From positions 1 through 56,205 of the forward strand of contig CASWRE010000019.1 of NCBI GenBank assembly GCA_949471785.1: DNA of 56,205 nucleotides. Direction: 5' to 3'. Position numbers and translations under genes: made by a program. The DNA comes from an uncultured Lachnospiraceae bacterium (GTDB lineage Bacteria; Bacillota; Clostridia; Lachnospirales; Lachnospiraceae). The notes beneath the pieces are model-generated. The model was given only the letters and a program-made list of their open reading frames with translations. It ran no database searches and was not told where the DNA came from. Shown piece by piece: positions 1 through 7,873 of this stretch (position 1 is the first letter of the stretch; the number at the start of each line of letters is the position of its first letter).

Positions 1-588
1 ACAGCCAAAACAGTAAAAGATGCTCTTGATTCGGCAAACAGCTTTCAACCGGAACTTGCCGTTCTTGATGTAATGCTGCCAGATGGCGACGGCTTTTCTT
101 TACTGGAAAAACTAAAAGGCGGGTATCCAGTACTATTTCTAACTGCCTGCGGCGAAAATGACGATAAGTTCAAAGGTTTTGGTCTGGGGGCAGACGATTA
201 TGTTGTAAAACCATTTTTACCAAAGGAACTGTTGTTCCGCATTATGGCAATTTTAAGAAGAAGCTACAAAGATGAAAATCCGCTTGTTAAACTTCATGGA
301 AGCCAGATTGACTTTTCACGAGCCGAAGTAATAAAAAACGGAGAGCATATTCCATTGACCGCCAAAGAGCATGATTTATTATCTGCCCTATACCGTAATG
401 CAGGACGAATTGTAACAATTGATGCCTTATGTGAAGCTGCATGGGGGGATAATCCATTCGGATATGAAAATTCTTTAATGGCACACATACGCCGTATCAG
501 AGAAAAAATAGAACTGAATCCTTCACGCCCCGTTTCATTGGTAACTATAAAAGGATTGGGATACAAACTGATTGTAGAGAGCAGATAA
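1..588 (+). CDS. OmpR/PhoB-family response regulator (5' end outside window)
   Basis: DNA-binding output protein of a two-component system, phosphorylated by the kinase encoded next to it. The frame is open from base 1, so the first part of the receiver domain is missing. The visible receiver part has the phosphoacceptor Asp (bases 67-69, context AVLDVMLPDGDG), the switch Thr in FLTACGEND and the conserved Lys in DDYVVKPF. The C-terminal half is a winged-helix domain (Trans_reg_C type), with LTAKEHDLL, the recognition-helix stretch around MAHIRRIREKI, and the closing GLGYKL. The stop lies one base before the kinase ATG, so the two genes are co-transcribed. The regulated genes are not evident: no ABC exporter follows, as is common for this class. 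Confidence 0.93.
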   Translation, partial: TAKTVKDALDSANSFQPELAVLDVMLPDGDGFSLLEKLKGGYPVLFLTACGENDDKFKGFGLGADDYVVKPFLPKELLFRIMAILRRSYKDENPLVKLHGSQIDFSRAEVIKNGEHIPLTAKEHDLLSALYRNAGRIVTIDALCEAAWGDNPFGYENSLMAHIRRIREKIELNPSRPVSLVTIKGLGYKLIVESR

Positions 589-589
589 T

Positions 590-2005
590 ATGAATACTTT
601 ACCGAAACTCCTACGACGTTTTACAGGTATTCTCCTGTTGAGCTTCGTGCTGTTGGTACTCGTTAATTTTGCCGTATTAGCACTCCTTATGGCCTGGCAA
701 TCGCCATCTGTCGCCAGCTCGCCCTATAATGTAGCAATACAGACAGGAAAGACATTTCAGACATTCGAAAACGGATACACGCTACAAGAAGATCTGTCTG
801 CACAATTAAAACAACAGGATATATGGGCATTTGTTGTTGACAACGATACCCTCCAAATCGTATGGAAAACGGAAAACCTTCCCGATACCATACCGACCAG
901 CTACACATTGTCTGATATAGCTGATTTAGCTGTCGGGTATCTTGATGGGTATCCTACTTATACGGGCAAAACGGAAAACGGCATTGTCATTCTCGGTTAT
1001 CCCAAAGATAGTTTCTGGAAACATACGAGGGCGAGTTGGAACTATAACTTTTTCGCCCGCTTACCCCAAATTATCTTTATTGTTTTAACAGTCAACATTG
1101 TTGTTATCCTCTTGATTTATGTAATAGCAAATATGAAGTTCTTAAAACCTGTAAAACCGATTACAAAAGGCATACAAGATTTATCTATCGGAAAGCCTGT
1201 TCATATTCCAGAAAAAGGATTGCTTTCTGATATTTCTGCCAATATCAATCGGACTTCAGATATATTGCAGGAGCAGCGGCAACAGTTAATGAAAAAAGAA
1301 ACTGCCAGAGCGAACTGGATTGCGGGCGTATCGCATGATATCAGAACACCCTTGTCCATGGTTATGGGCTATGCAAGTCAGCTCAAAGACAATGCCAATT
1401 TGACTGACGAGGAATGTCAAAAGGCGGAAGTCATTGTAAAGCAAAGTAAGCGTATGCAGAATTTAATCAATGACCTTAATCTTGCTTCGAAGTTAGAGTA
1501 CGATATGCAGCCGATAAATTCTGCAAAGCAAAATCTGATTGCTATTGTTCGCCAAGTCGTTGTCGATTTTATCAATATGGATATTGAGGACAACTACCCG
1601 ATTGAATGGCAAACAAATGAAGCTTTAACTGTATGCCCTGTAAACGCCGATAAGGACTTATTAAAACGGGCGGTTAGCAATCTCATTCAAAACAGTATCA
1701 ACCATAACGAGCAGGGCTGTAAAATCTATATTTGTGTCACGGCTGACCATGATGATTGCACCGTAATAGTTTCAGATGATGGGGTCGGAGAGACAGATGA
1801 ATTAATAGAAAAGCTCAATAAAACACCTCATTATATGCTTTGCGATCAGAACACAACCGCGCAACGACACGGTTTGGGATTGCTGATTGTTAAACAAATT
1901 GTATCTGCTCATGGCGGAACCGTCGTCATTACCAATAATGCTTATGGGGGATTTTCGGTAAAATTTACGATACCAAAGTCAAATGACAATGAACCTACAG
2001 TGTAA
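590..2005 (+). CDS. Membrane sensor histidine kinase
   Basis: Sensor partner of the preceding response regulator, 471 residues. One N-terminal membrane helix (about residues 13-35) and a second (about 155-182) enclose an extracellular sensor region of about 120 residues. The cytoplasmic part has the H-box (VSHDIRTPLSMVMGY; His is the phosphorylation site), an N-box (NLIQNSINHNE), a G1 box (VSDDGVG) and a G2-like box (HGLGLLIVKQI), ending in a typical HATPase_c core. Family knowledge: HisKA/HATPase_c kinases of this size often respond to cell-envelope agents or peptides; the actual signal cannot be read. Codon and base composition are AT-richer than the housekeeping genes to the right. Confidence 0.93.
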   Translation: MNTLPKLLRRFTGILLLSFVLLVLVNFAVLALLMAWQSPSVASSPYNVAIQTGKTFQTFENGYTLQEDLSAQLKQQDIWAFVVDNDTLQIVWKTENLPDTIPTSYTLSDIADLAVGYLDGYPTYTGKTENGIVILGYPKDSFWKHTRASWNYNFFARLPQIIFIVLTVNIVVILLIYVIANMKFLKPVKPITKGIQDLSIGKPVHIPEKGLLSDISANINRTSDILQEQRQQLMKKETARANWIAGVSHDIRTPLSMVMGYASQLKDNANLTDEECQKAEVIVKQSKRMQNLINDLNLASKLEYDMQPINSAKQNLIAIVRQVVVDFINMDIEDNYPIEWQTNEALTVCPVNADKDLLKRAVSNLIQNSINHNEQGCKIYICVTADHDDCTVIVSDDGVGETDELIEKLNKTPHYMLCDQNTTAQRHGLGLLIVKQIVSAHGGTVVITNNAYGGFSVKFTIPKSNDNEPTV

Positions 2006-2128
2006 TAACTCTTTAGCGCAGGACGAAGAATGGCCTGAGGCAGCAAACCGCTACGAAGACTGTATCAGGCGGCATAAAAATTTGCCTATTTTTTTATAGA
2101 TTTTCCGTATGAAAAATAACTTTCGGAA

Positions 2129-2262
2129 TCCTTACTTCGGGAAACTGCATATTTTTCTGAAAATTCGTCATATATTATTAAAAGGAATTGATTTTACCAA
2201 TAGTTTCTAATACAATGCAATTACGGAAAATTGCATCATAGTACAAATTTCCGAAGTAAGGA
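2129..2262. repeat. Inverted repeat whose right arm covers the SD of the next gene
   Basis: TCCTTACTTCGG (2129-2140) is the exact reverse complement of CCGAAGTAAGGA (2251-2262). The right arm contains the Shine-Dalgarno AAGGAGAGG region of the ATPase gene that starts at 2270. A second palindrome, ATGCAATT...AATTGCAT (2215-2236), lies inside the spacer. If transcribed from upstream, the 12-bp pairing could hide the ribosome binding site. This is inference only. Confidence 0.6.
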
Positions 2263-2269
2263 GAGGAAA

Positions 2270-3523
2270 ATGGAGACGATTAAACGCGATTTATATGTAA
2301 ATCGATTGATTGAACGCCGAGAAAATGGTTTGATTAAGGTGATTACCGGTATCCGAAGGTGCGGAAAGTCTTATCTTCTGTTCAAATTATATTATCAATA
2401 TCTGTTGGATTCCGGTATAGAGGCATCCAGGATTATCAAAATTCCATTGGATGACGATGAGTATGAAGAACTCCGTGACAGCAGACGCCTCAGCACATAT
2501 ATCAAAAAGTGTATAACTGATGAGGGTACATGGTTTATCTTTCTGGACGAGATTCAGATGTGCAGGGGATTCGAGTCGGTGCTCAACGGTCTAAACAGGA
2601 GAGATAATTTGGATATCTATGTGACCGGAAGTAATTCAAAATTCCTTTCTACGGATGTACTGACGGAATTTCGGGGGCGCGGAGATGAAGTACGGGTCTA
2701 TCCGCTTTCTTTTTCCGAATATGTTACTGCATATCCAGGGGATAAACAAGATGCCTGGATTGATTATTATAATTATGGAGGACTCCCGTTGATTCTCAGC
2801 CGAAAAACGGATGAGTTAAAATCAAGATATCTGATTGACTTATGTAGAGAACTGTATTTAAAAGATATTGAAGAACGGCATAAACTGCGGGGAGATCATG
2901 TCATGGACACTCTGGTCAACATACTTGCATCTGCAGTAGGTTCCCTGACAAATCCGACAAAACTGGCTAATACTTTCAAAAGTAATGGGATTCCTGTCAG
3001 TGATAAAACGATCGGCGTGTATATTGGATATTTATTGGATGCCTTTTTTATTAATAAGGCAGAACGGTATGACATAAAAGGGAAAAAATATATTGCCTCT
3101 CCCTTTAAATATTATTTTACTGATATCGGACTGCGTAATGCCAGACTCAATTTCAGGCAGCAGGAAGAAAATCACATTATGGAGAACATTATTTTTAACG
3201 AATTGCTTGTCAGAGGATTCAATGTAGATGTTGGCGTTGTGGAACGTTCCGAACGTGATGAAAACGGAAAAGCGATACGCAAAAAACTGGAGGTCGATTT
3301 CGTTTGCAATCGTGGCAATCAAAGATACTATATTCACTCAGCATTTGCCATTCCAGACAATAATAAAATGCAGCAGGAGCAGAAATCATTGGTGCATATT
3401 GGCGATTCATTTAAAAAGATTATTGTAGTGAAAGACCGGATTAAATTATGGCGAAATGATGAAGGAATTGTAATTATGGGAATCATGGATTTTCTTCTGA
3501 ATCCGAATAGTCTTGAATTATAA
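2270..3523 (+). CDS. AAA_14/DUF4143-type ATPase
   Basis: P-loop ATPase of the bacterial/archaeal AAA_14 plus DUF4143 family, 417 residues. The Walker A motif is GIRRCGKS near the N-terminus, Walker B is FIFLDEIQ, and a sensor-like VTGSNSKFLS follows. The C-terminal third is the DUF4143 part, ending in a nuclease-like segment (EVDFVCNRGNQRYYIHSAF) that resembles the PD-(D/E)XK-like region often noted in this family. The ATG at 2270 is preferred because AAGGAGAGG sits just upstream; an in-frame TTG at 2231 would lie before that site. The cellular role of the family is poorly known. It stands alone with long AT-rich flanks, which fits an accessory gene. Confidence 0.85.
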   Translation: METIKRDLYVNRLIERRENGLIKVITGIRRCGKSYLLFKLYYQYLLDSGIEASRIIKIPLDDDEYEELRDSRRLSTYIKKCITDEGTWFIFLDEIQMCRGFESVLNGLNRRDNLDIYVTGSNSKFLSTDVLTEFRGRGDEVRVYPLSFSEYVTAYPGDKQDAWIDYYNYGGLPLILSRKTDELKSRYLIDLCRELYLKDIEERHKLRGDHVMDTLVNILASAVGSLTNPTKLANTFKSNGIPVSDKTIGVYIGYLLDAFFINKAERYDIKGKKYIASPFKYYFTDIGLRNARLNFRQQEENHIMENIIFNELLVRGFNVDVGVVERSERDENGKAIRKKLEVDFVCNRGNQRYYIHSAFAIPDNNKMQQEQKSLVHIGDSFKKIIVVKDRIKLWRNDEGIVIMGIMDFLLNPNSLEL

Positions 3524-3591
3524 TCTTTATATTTTATGGCACGCAGCTTATGCCCGTATTAACTGCGGCGAAACGGTCATGCCGGGGATGT

Positions 3592-3620
3592 TTGAAAAGC
3601 AGTCGATTATATGCTATAAT
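3592..3620 (+). promoter_or_regulatory. Sigma-A promoter of the EamA transporter gene
   Basis: TTGAAA (3592-3597), a 17-base spacer and a perfect TATAAT (3615-3620) with an extended TG one base upstream. Transcription would start near 3627, inside the longer open frame, which supports the ATG at 3660 as the true start of the transporter. Confidence 0.8.
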
Positions 3621-3659
3621 TCACCTGTTAAAATGTTCAGAAAAAATGGGGCTAAAGAA

Positions 3660-4712
3660 ATGAAAACGAAAAATATTGCAACGATATACGCCATATTGGC
3701 GGCGGCTCTATACGCAATAAATATTCCGGTGTCCAAGCTGCTGTTACACCATGCAAGCGCAACCATAACAGCGGCATTTCTCTATTTGGGAGCGGGGATC
3801 GGACTACTGATATACGGTGGCGTTGAGAAACTTGCAAAATCCGGGAAAAGACAGGAGCGCCTGACGAAAAAAGAATTGCCCTATACGGTTGCTATGGTAG
3901 TGTTAGATATTATAGCCCCCATATTACTGATGTTGGGTATTACACGGACAAATTCAGCCAATGTGTCATTACTGAACAACTTTGAAATCGTGGCCACGTC
4001 CATGATCGCCCTTGTGGTTTTTAAAGAAGTCATATCCAAAAAACTATGGCTTGCGATTTTTATGGTTACAATAGCCAGCATAATCCTTAGTTTTGAAGGT
4101 GCGAGCGCTTTTGCGCTGAATGAGGGGTCGCTTTTGGTGTTAGGGGCCTGTATCTGTTGGGGTTTTGAAAATAACAGCACGAAAATGATCAGCAACAAGA
4201 GTTCAACAGAAATCGTCGTTATAAAAGGCTGTTTTTCCGGCATGGGGAGTTTCATCATTGCCCTGCTGTTGGGGGAGCGCATACCCGAAGTACAATGGAT
4301 AGCCGCCATACTTCTCTTGGGCTTTGTGGCATATGGGCTAAGTATCAAATTTTATATTATGGCACAGCAGCATTTAGGCGCGGCCAAAACAAGCGCTTAT
4401 TATTCCGTCGCCCCGTTTTTAGGCGTTGCGTTCAGCATGGTAATATTGGGGGAAAGACCTGCCATACAGTTTTATATTGCCATGGCAATTATGGTCGCAA
4501 GTACGATGGTCATGGTAAAAGATACCATCAGTCTGCAGCATACGCATGAACACGAACACACCCATACGCACGAACACAGTCATGGAAATCTGATTCACAC
4601 TCACACCCATACCCATAAACACGCCCACCTGCATACCCATAGCAGTAATTCAGAAATCCATATCCATGAGCACCATGATTTAGCGGGGCATGAACACCCA
4701 CACACAGCATAA
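3660..4712 (+). CDS. EamA/DMT-family permease with histidine-rich C-terminal tail
   Basis: Drug/metabolite-transporter superfamily permease of 350 residues with about ten hydrophobic helices in two EamA repeats (the first begins IYAILAAALYAINIPVSKLLL-like, the second after FALNEGSLLVLGACICWG). The last 60 residues are hydrophilic and extraordinarily histidine-rich, with alternating H-T, H-E and H-X pairs over about residues 293-350. Such tails bind Ni, Zn or Co in metal transporters and chaperones, so a metal-linked role is inferred; the family alone would suggest metabolite export. The start is set by the strong promoter just upstream and by family length. An earlier in-frame start (3513) overlaps the previous gene and precedes the promoter. 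Confidence 0.82.
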   Translation: MKTKNIATIYAILAAALYAINIPVSKLLLHHASATITAAFLYLGAGIGLLIYGGVEKLAKSGKRQERLTKKELPYTVAMVVLDIIAPILLMLGITRTNSANVSLLNNFEIVATSMIALVVFKEVISKKLWLAIFMVTIASIILSFEGASAFALNEGSLLVLGACICWGFENNSTKMISNKSSTEIVVIKGCFSGMGSFIIALLLGERIPEVQWIAAILLLGFVAYGLSIKFYIMAQQHLGAAKTSAYYSVAPFLGVAFSMVILGERPAIQFYIAMAIMVASTMVMVKDTISLQHTHEHEHTHTHEHSHGNLIHTHTHTHKHAHLHTHSSNSEIHIHEHHDLAGHEHPHTA

Positions 4713-4789
4713 ATGGGCGGTAAATGAAATAATCGTCCAAAACATCAAGTCCCTGATCGGATAATGTTTCTGATTCCCCTCCACGGAAC

Positions 4790-5063
4790 ACCCTTGATCA
4801 CTACCATATTTCATTTTGCTCTCATCCCATGCACCTCTCCCATAAAAAAGCGGAATTCCTGTTAAATCTCCTGTTAAATTGTGTGCTTTAATCTCTGCAA
4901 ATGCACTTTCATCATAGGGAGAAGCCCCTATACACAATATCGCCACTTTTTTATTTCTCAATTTATCAATGTTCTTTTTCAAAAGATGTATTGAACTGAA
5001 CATAAGAACGCAATATCTATCAAGCGGCGTAAGAATACTTACAGATACAATAGAAGTAATCAT
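4790..5063 (-). pseudogene. Flavodoxin-domain protein remnant
   Basis: A minus-strand stretch encodes HLLKKNIDKLRNKKVAILC, then IGASPYDESAF, HNLTGDLTGIPLFYGRGAWD and ESKM, which reads like the middle of a clostridial flavodoxin-5/menaquinone-type flavodoxin. The expected N-terminal FMN-binding segment is absent. After ESKM the reading continues into unrelated sequence instead of the usual C-terminal helix. No ribosome binding site precedes it. It is best seen as a decayed fragment; exact limits are uncertain. Confidence 0.5.
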
Positions 5064-5223
5064 TGCTAATTAAACAGGTAAACCGTAAAAACTTATTCTG
5101 ATAATATTTCAATATATTAACATAAAATACTGTTTCATATTCCCACAATGCAAAAACGATCAGAGCATGTGAACTTCTTTCAGTCAATCGTTCTTTTAAG
5201 ACCGTAGAAAACAATATAATCTA

Positions 5224-5263
5224 CATGCAGAAAAACAATCTGTTATAACTGTTTTTCTGCATG
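5224..5263. repeat. 13-bp inverted repeat, hairpin with 14-base loop
   Basis: CATGCAGAAAAAC (5224-5236) is exactly complementary to GTTTTTCTGCATG (5251-5263). It lies 3' of any plus-strand unit and has no evident U-tract, so it may be a hairpin remnant rather than an active terminator. Confidence 0.55.
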
Positions 5264-5270
5264 AAAACAG

Positions 5271-5315
5271 AAAAAGCAGTGAATCGTGCTCCCACAAAAA
5301 CAAATTCACTGCTTT
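5271..5315 (-). terminator. Terminator-like hairpin downstream of the DUF3592 gene
   Basis: AAAGCAGTGAAT (5273-5284) pairs exactly with ATTCACTGCTTT (5304-5315). On the minus strand the stem runs into a T tract (plus-strand A5 at 5271-5275). It is the first terminator-like structure 3' of the minus-strand gene at 5646, from which it is separated by the inserted element at 5431-5574. Confidence 0.55.
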
Positions 5316-5430
5316 ACTGCCTGTATTATTAAGTTACTGTGGTTACGCCAGTAAGGCTCCCTTTTTCAGATAACAGCCTCCACTTCTTCCGTCGTCTTTT
5401 TACAATCCCGGCAATATGAGCGGAATCGTA

Positions 5431-5574
5431 GTTACTATTCATGGATTAGGAATGCGCTGAACTGCGCATTCCGTAAGAACATGATTCAGGAGTGAGGGGC
5501 GATTTTGCAAAGCAAACTTTAAATATCGCCCCGAATTGTTGCTATGAGCGGCCTCCCAGGCCGTGAATAGTAAC
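5431..5574. mobile_element. MITE-like palindromic element, copy A, with 8-bp target duplication
   Basis: A 144-bp element with 11-bp perfect terminal inverted repeats, GTTACTATTCA (5431-5441) and TGAATAGTAAC (5564-5574). The perfect direct repeat GAATCGTA abuts both ends (5423-5430 and 5575-5582), as expected for a target-site duplication. Inside are a hairpin GGAATGCGC/GCGCATTCC, the core AACATGATTCAGG (5478-5490), a hairpin GGGGCGAT/ATCGCCCC and a small CGGCCT/AGGCCG hairpin. It has no coding capacity. Copies with the same ends and core lie at 8618 and, truncated, at 12313. Confidence 0.8.
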
Positions 5575-5645
5575 GAATCGTATCTTTTCTCATATACGGC
5601 CATGATAGTAACGCGTTCAGCCCATGGAAGGCCGCCGAACTCTTT

Positions 5646-6263
5646 TTACCCTTTTTTCTCCATCCGCTTGTTATGAAACCGCCCAAACAGGGCAAACAAC
5701 CCCATTACGCCAGATACACACAGAGTATTTTTAAGTCCAGCCAAAGCGGCAAACACTACAAATATAAAAAGAACTATTCCGCCGACAATAATTCCCGTCT
5801 GAATTGTCTTCTTTTTCTCTTTGTCCATTCTGTTTTTGTCCAATATCAGAACGGTTACCGTAATCGCCAAAATTCCCCCGCCGATAACAAGAAATACTAT
5901 ACCCATCCTGGTCAGAATGTTCAGATCGTAACTTTTAATATAGAATTCCTCTGGGTTTGTCGGATTATATCCAATCATCACATATTCACCTATCTCAAAA
6001 GTTCTGGAACTGTACCAGACATTTGTTTCGCCGGCGAAGATCTCATTTCCCACCTGGTATTCCACAACCGGAGTGAACCTGCGCTTCTGGCCGATATATG
6101 AATTCTTCCTGTATTCGATTACTCTTCCCTCTGCCACCGCGCTGCAGGTTTTCTCCTTCATACGTGCAGAATAGCAAAGTCCCGCGCCGATGGTGCAGAA
6201 CCCAAAGGCAAACAGCCCCAAAAACAGAACAAGTGGTAAAATACTTTTTTTAATACTTAACAT
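5646..6263 (-). CDS. DUF3592-like membrane protein
   Basis: Small membrane protein of 205 residues, not assigned a function. A first membrane helix (about residues 8-30) is followed by a soluble beta-rich region of about 85 residues with VVEYQVGNEIF and IGEYVMIGYNPTNPEEFYI, which matches the DUF3592 pattern (an extracytoplasmic domain with a Y-N-P-x-N/D-P motif). Two further helices follow (about 118-140 and 155-190), with a basic tail. The ribosome binding site GGGAGGA lies about 8 bases before the ATG. It is a single-gene unit: its 3' region has been invaded by a palindromic element. Confidence 0.75.
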   Translation of the reverse strand: MLSIKKSILPLVLFLGLFAFGFCTIGAGLCYSARMKEKTCSAVAEGRVIEYRKNSYIGQKRRFTPVVEYQVGNEIFAGETNVWYSSRTFEIGEYVMIGYNPTNPEEFYIKSYDLNILTRMGIVFLVIGGGILAITVTVLILDKNRMDKEKKKTIQTGIIVGGIVLFIFVVFAALAGLKNTLCVSGVMGLFALFGRFHNKRMEKKG

Positions 6264-6351
6264 GAAAGTTCCTCCCTGGTTGACTTACTCATGTTCAGAT
6301 GTTATAGGATTTTGAGACGATAAGGCTTTTGTTCGCGGCAGACGGGTATGC

Positions 6352-6388
6352 GCATGTAACATTTCAGTCTGTCCGGACTGTTACATGC
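6352..6388. repeat. Compact hairpin GCATGTAACA...TGTTACATGC
   Basis: Ten-base arms (6352-6361 and 6379-6388) pair exactly and enclose a further CAGTC/GACTG stem. It sits 3' of the XRE-type gene. A related hairpin with the same GTTACATGC edge lies at 33126-33158, so this looks like a dispersed small repeat. Confidence 0.6.
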
Positions 6389-6411
6389 ACATCTTTCTAT
6401 TGCGCAAAAAT

Positions 6412-7482
6412 TTATTTTTCCAACAATGCTTTGTATTCACAAATCAGCTCTTGAAATTCCTTGTGATTTTGGAGAAAAGCATAGTCAGAATCGTCTCTTT
6501 CCATTTCGGACAAAATTGCCCGCAGCCATTGTTTCGTATCGGAGGTCTTCGCAATACGGTAAAATAATGGGGAATGACTCATATCCCACGGCGTGAGTAT
6601 TGCCGCAAGCATTTTTCGTAAAAGGCCAATACATTCATCGGCATTTTTCTCCGCGCCGGCTATTTGCAGCGGAGCTACGAATGAACTATACTCCCACCAG
6701 TCAAAAATCATAGCCATTTGGCTTGTTTTATTCGCAATCTCCTTTGCCGTCTGTATCTTGTGATCCGCCAATTCGGCGTCAATCATTTTGTAGAGCAGCA
6801 TTTGAACTTTATTAAGAGCCATAAGCAATGCGTTCTGTAATTCTTTAATCGCTTTTTCTGTTTCGCCCCGGTACAGATAAATATTCATTTGCAGCATCCG
6901 CTTATCTGCCATGCTGCTGATCAAATCCTCTTTCTCCGGCATTAAATGCAGAATCTCCTGCGCTTTCTCATAATCGCCGCTGCGGATTAATCTGCTTACC
7001 CTCATATAGTTCGCATAATTCCTGATCTTGCCGTCATTACTGTCTGCAAGCCGGTCATACCATTTGGTAATCATCGCGTTATACGGATACATTTCTTCAT
7101 CGGGCAATCCGGACATGATTAGTAAGCCGTCAAGCAGAACGGTAAGACCGTGCAATAATGTTTCATTATGGGGATATTCATGGATTTTTTGTTCCGCCGC
7201 CTGAAAGCCGGATGCAACGCCGTCTGTCTGAACGATTGCCGCAACTTCTCTGCAAAAAAAATCAATTTCCTGTTGTGACATGTCCTCATGAAAACAAAAC
7301 AGGGTATTCAAATCAATTTTCAATAAACGGGCTAAGGGCGCCAGAAATGAAATGTCCGGGGTTGTAGAGCCTTTTTCCCACTTACTTACGGCAGGGATTG
7401 ATACATTGAGATATTCGGCTACCTGCTCCTGTGTCAGTCCCAATTCTTTTCGCTTTTCCTGAATCACCAAATTCATCGGCAT
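6412..7482 (-). CDS. XRE-family regulator with TPR-like C-terminal region
   Basis: Transcriptional regulator of 356 residues. Residues 5-60 form a Cro/C1-type helix-turn-helix (KRKELGLTQEQVAEYLNVSIPAVSKWEKG). The remaining 290 residues are helical with repeated pairs of amphipathic helices (for example SGDYEKAQEILHLMP, GETEKAIKELQNALL), like the TPR arrays of peptide-responsive RRNPP regulators. Family knowledge suggests control by a small peptide or partner protein; no propeptide gene is visible next to it. AGAGGATG lies about 8 bases before the ATG; the second Met (residue 3) is an alternative start. An imperfect inverted repeat at 7548-7574 lies upstream and may be its own operator. Confidence 0.8.
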   Translation of the reverse strand: MPMNLVIQEKRKELGLTQEQVAEYLNVSIPAVSKWEKGSTTPDISFLAPLARLLKIDLNTLFCFHEDMSQQEIDFFCREVAAIVQTDGVASGFQAAEQKIHEYPHNETLLHGLTVLLDGLLIMSGLPDEEMYPYNAMITKWYDRLADSNDGKIRNYANYMRVSRLIRSGDYEKAQEILHLMPEKEDLISSMADKRMLQMNIYLYRGETEKAIKELQNALLMALNKVQMLLYKMIDAELADHKIQTAKEIANKTSQMAMIFDWWEYSSFVAPLQIAGAEKNADECIGLLRKMLAAILTPWDMSHSPLFYRIAKTSDTKQWLRAILSEMERDDSDYAFLQNHKEFQELICEYKALLEK

Positions 7483-7547
7483 ACTATCATCCTCTCAGTC
7501 TAAATGATACAAAAGTTTTTGTTGTCTGTATTTTATCACCGAATTCT

Positions 7548-7574
7548 GTTCACAACAATTGAGCGGTTGTTAAC
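7548..7574. promoter_or_regulatory. Imperfect inverted repeat upstream of the XRE gene, possible operator
   Basis: GTTCACAAC (7548-7556) and GTTGTTAAC (7566-7574) are inverted copies with one mismatch, about 65 bases before the regulator's start. The rest of 7483-7778 shows no coding region or clear promoter. Confidence 0.35.
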
Positions 7575-7778
7575 TTTCAGGAGATTTTTTTAATCAAAGG
7601 TTAAATCCGTAACCTCCCCTGCCGACTTTGCAAGTGGCAAATCAAGGGTATACGCCAAAAATATATTTTTGTGTTTCCGGAGAATAATCCGATTTTTATC
7701 GAAAAAAATCCGAGCCTAAAGACTCCCTGTATACACTTTCCGATTGCCCGTGAATCAATATCCGCCGTCTGTAAAATC

Positions 7779-7832
7779 AAAAAAGCGGAGATGTCCCTTC
7801 CTGCCTTTTCAGACAGACCGGAACATCTCCGC
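7779..7832 (-). terminator. Rho-independent terminator of hpf
   Basis: Stem GCGGAGATGT (7785-7794) with ACATCTCCGC (7823-7832). On the minus strand the stem is followed by six T (plus-strand A at 7779-7784). It lies about 40 bases after the hpf stop. Confidence 0.8.
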
Positions 7833-7873
7833 CAGATACTTTCGCTGCTCCAATTCAGCTTATGTCCACTGTT

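Larger units (their letters stand above)
5064..5430. other. Gene-free AT-rich stretch with hairpins
   Basis: No credible coding region was found here between the flavodoxin remnant and the mobile element. It holds two strong inverted repeats, described separately. Confidence 0.6.

Noticed and set aside
3513..3659. N-terminal extension of the EamA transporter
   Set aside because: It overlaps the previous gene, is not membrane-protein-like and precedes a strong promoter and the family start.
1..7500. A complete integrative element in the AT-richer left part
   Set aside because: No integrase, relaxase or phage gene is present; composition alone is not enough.
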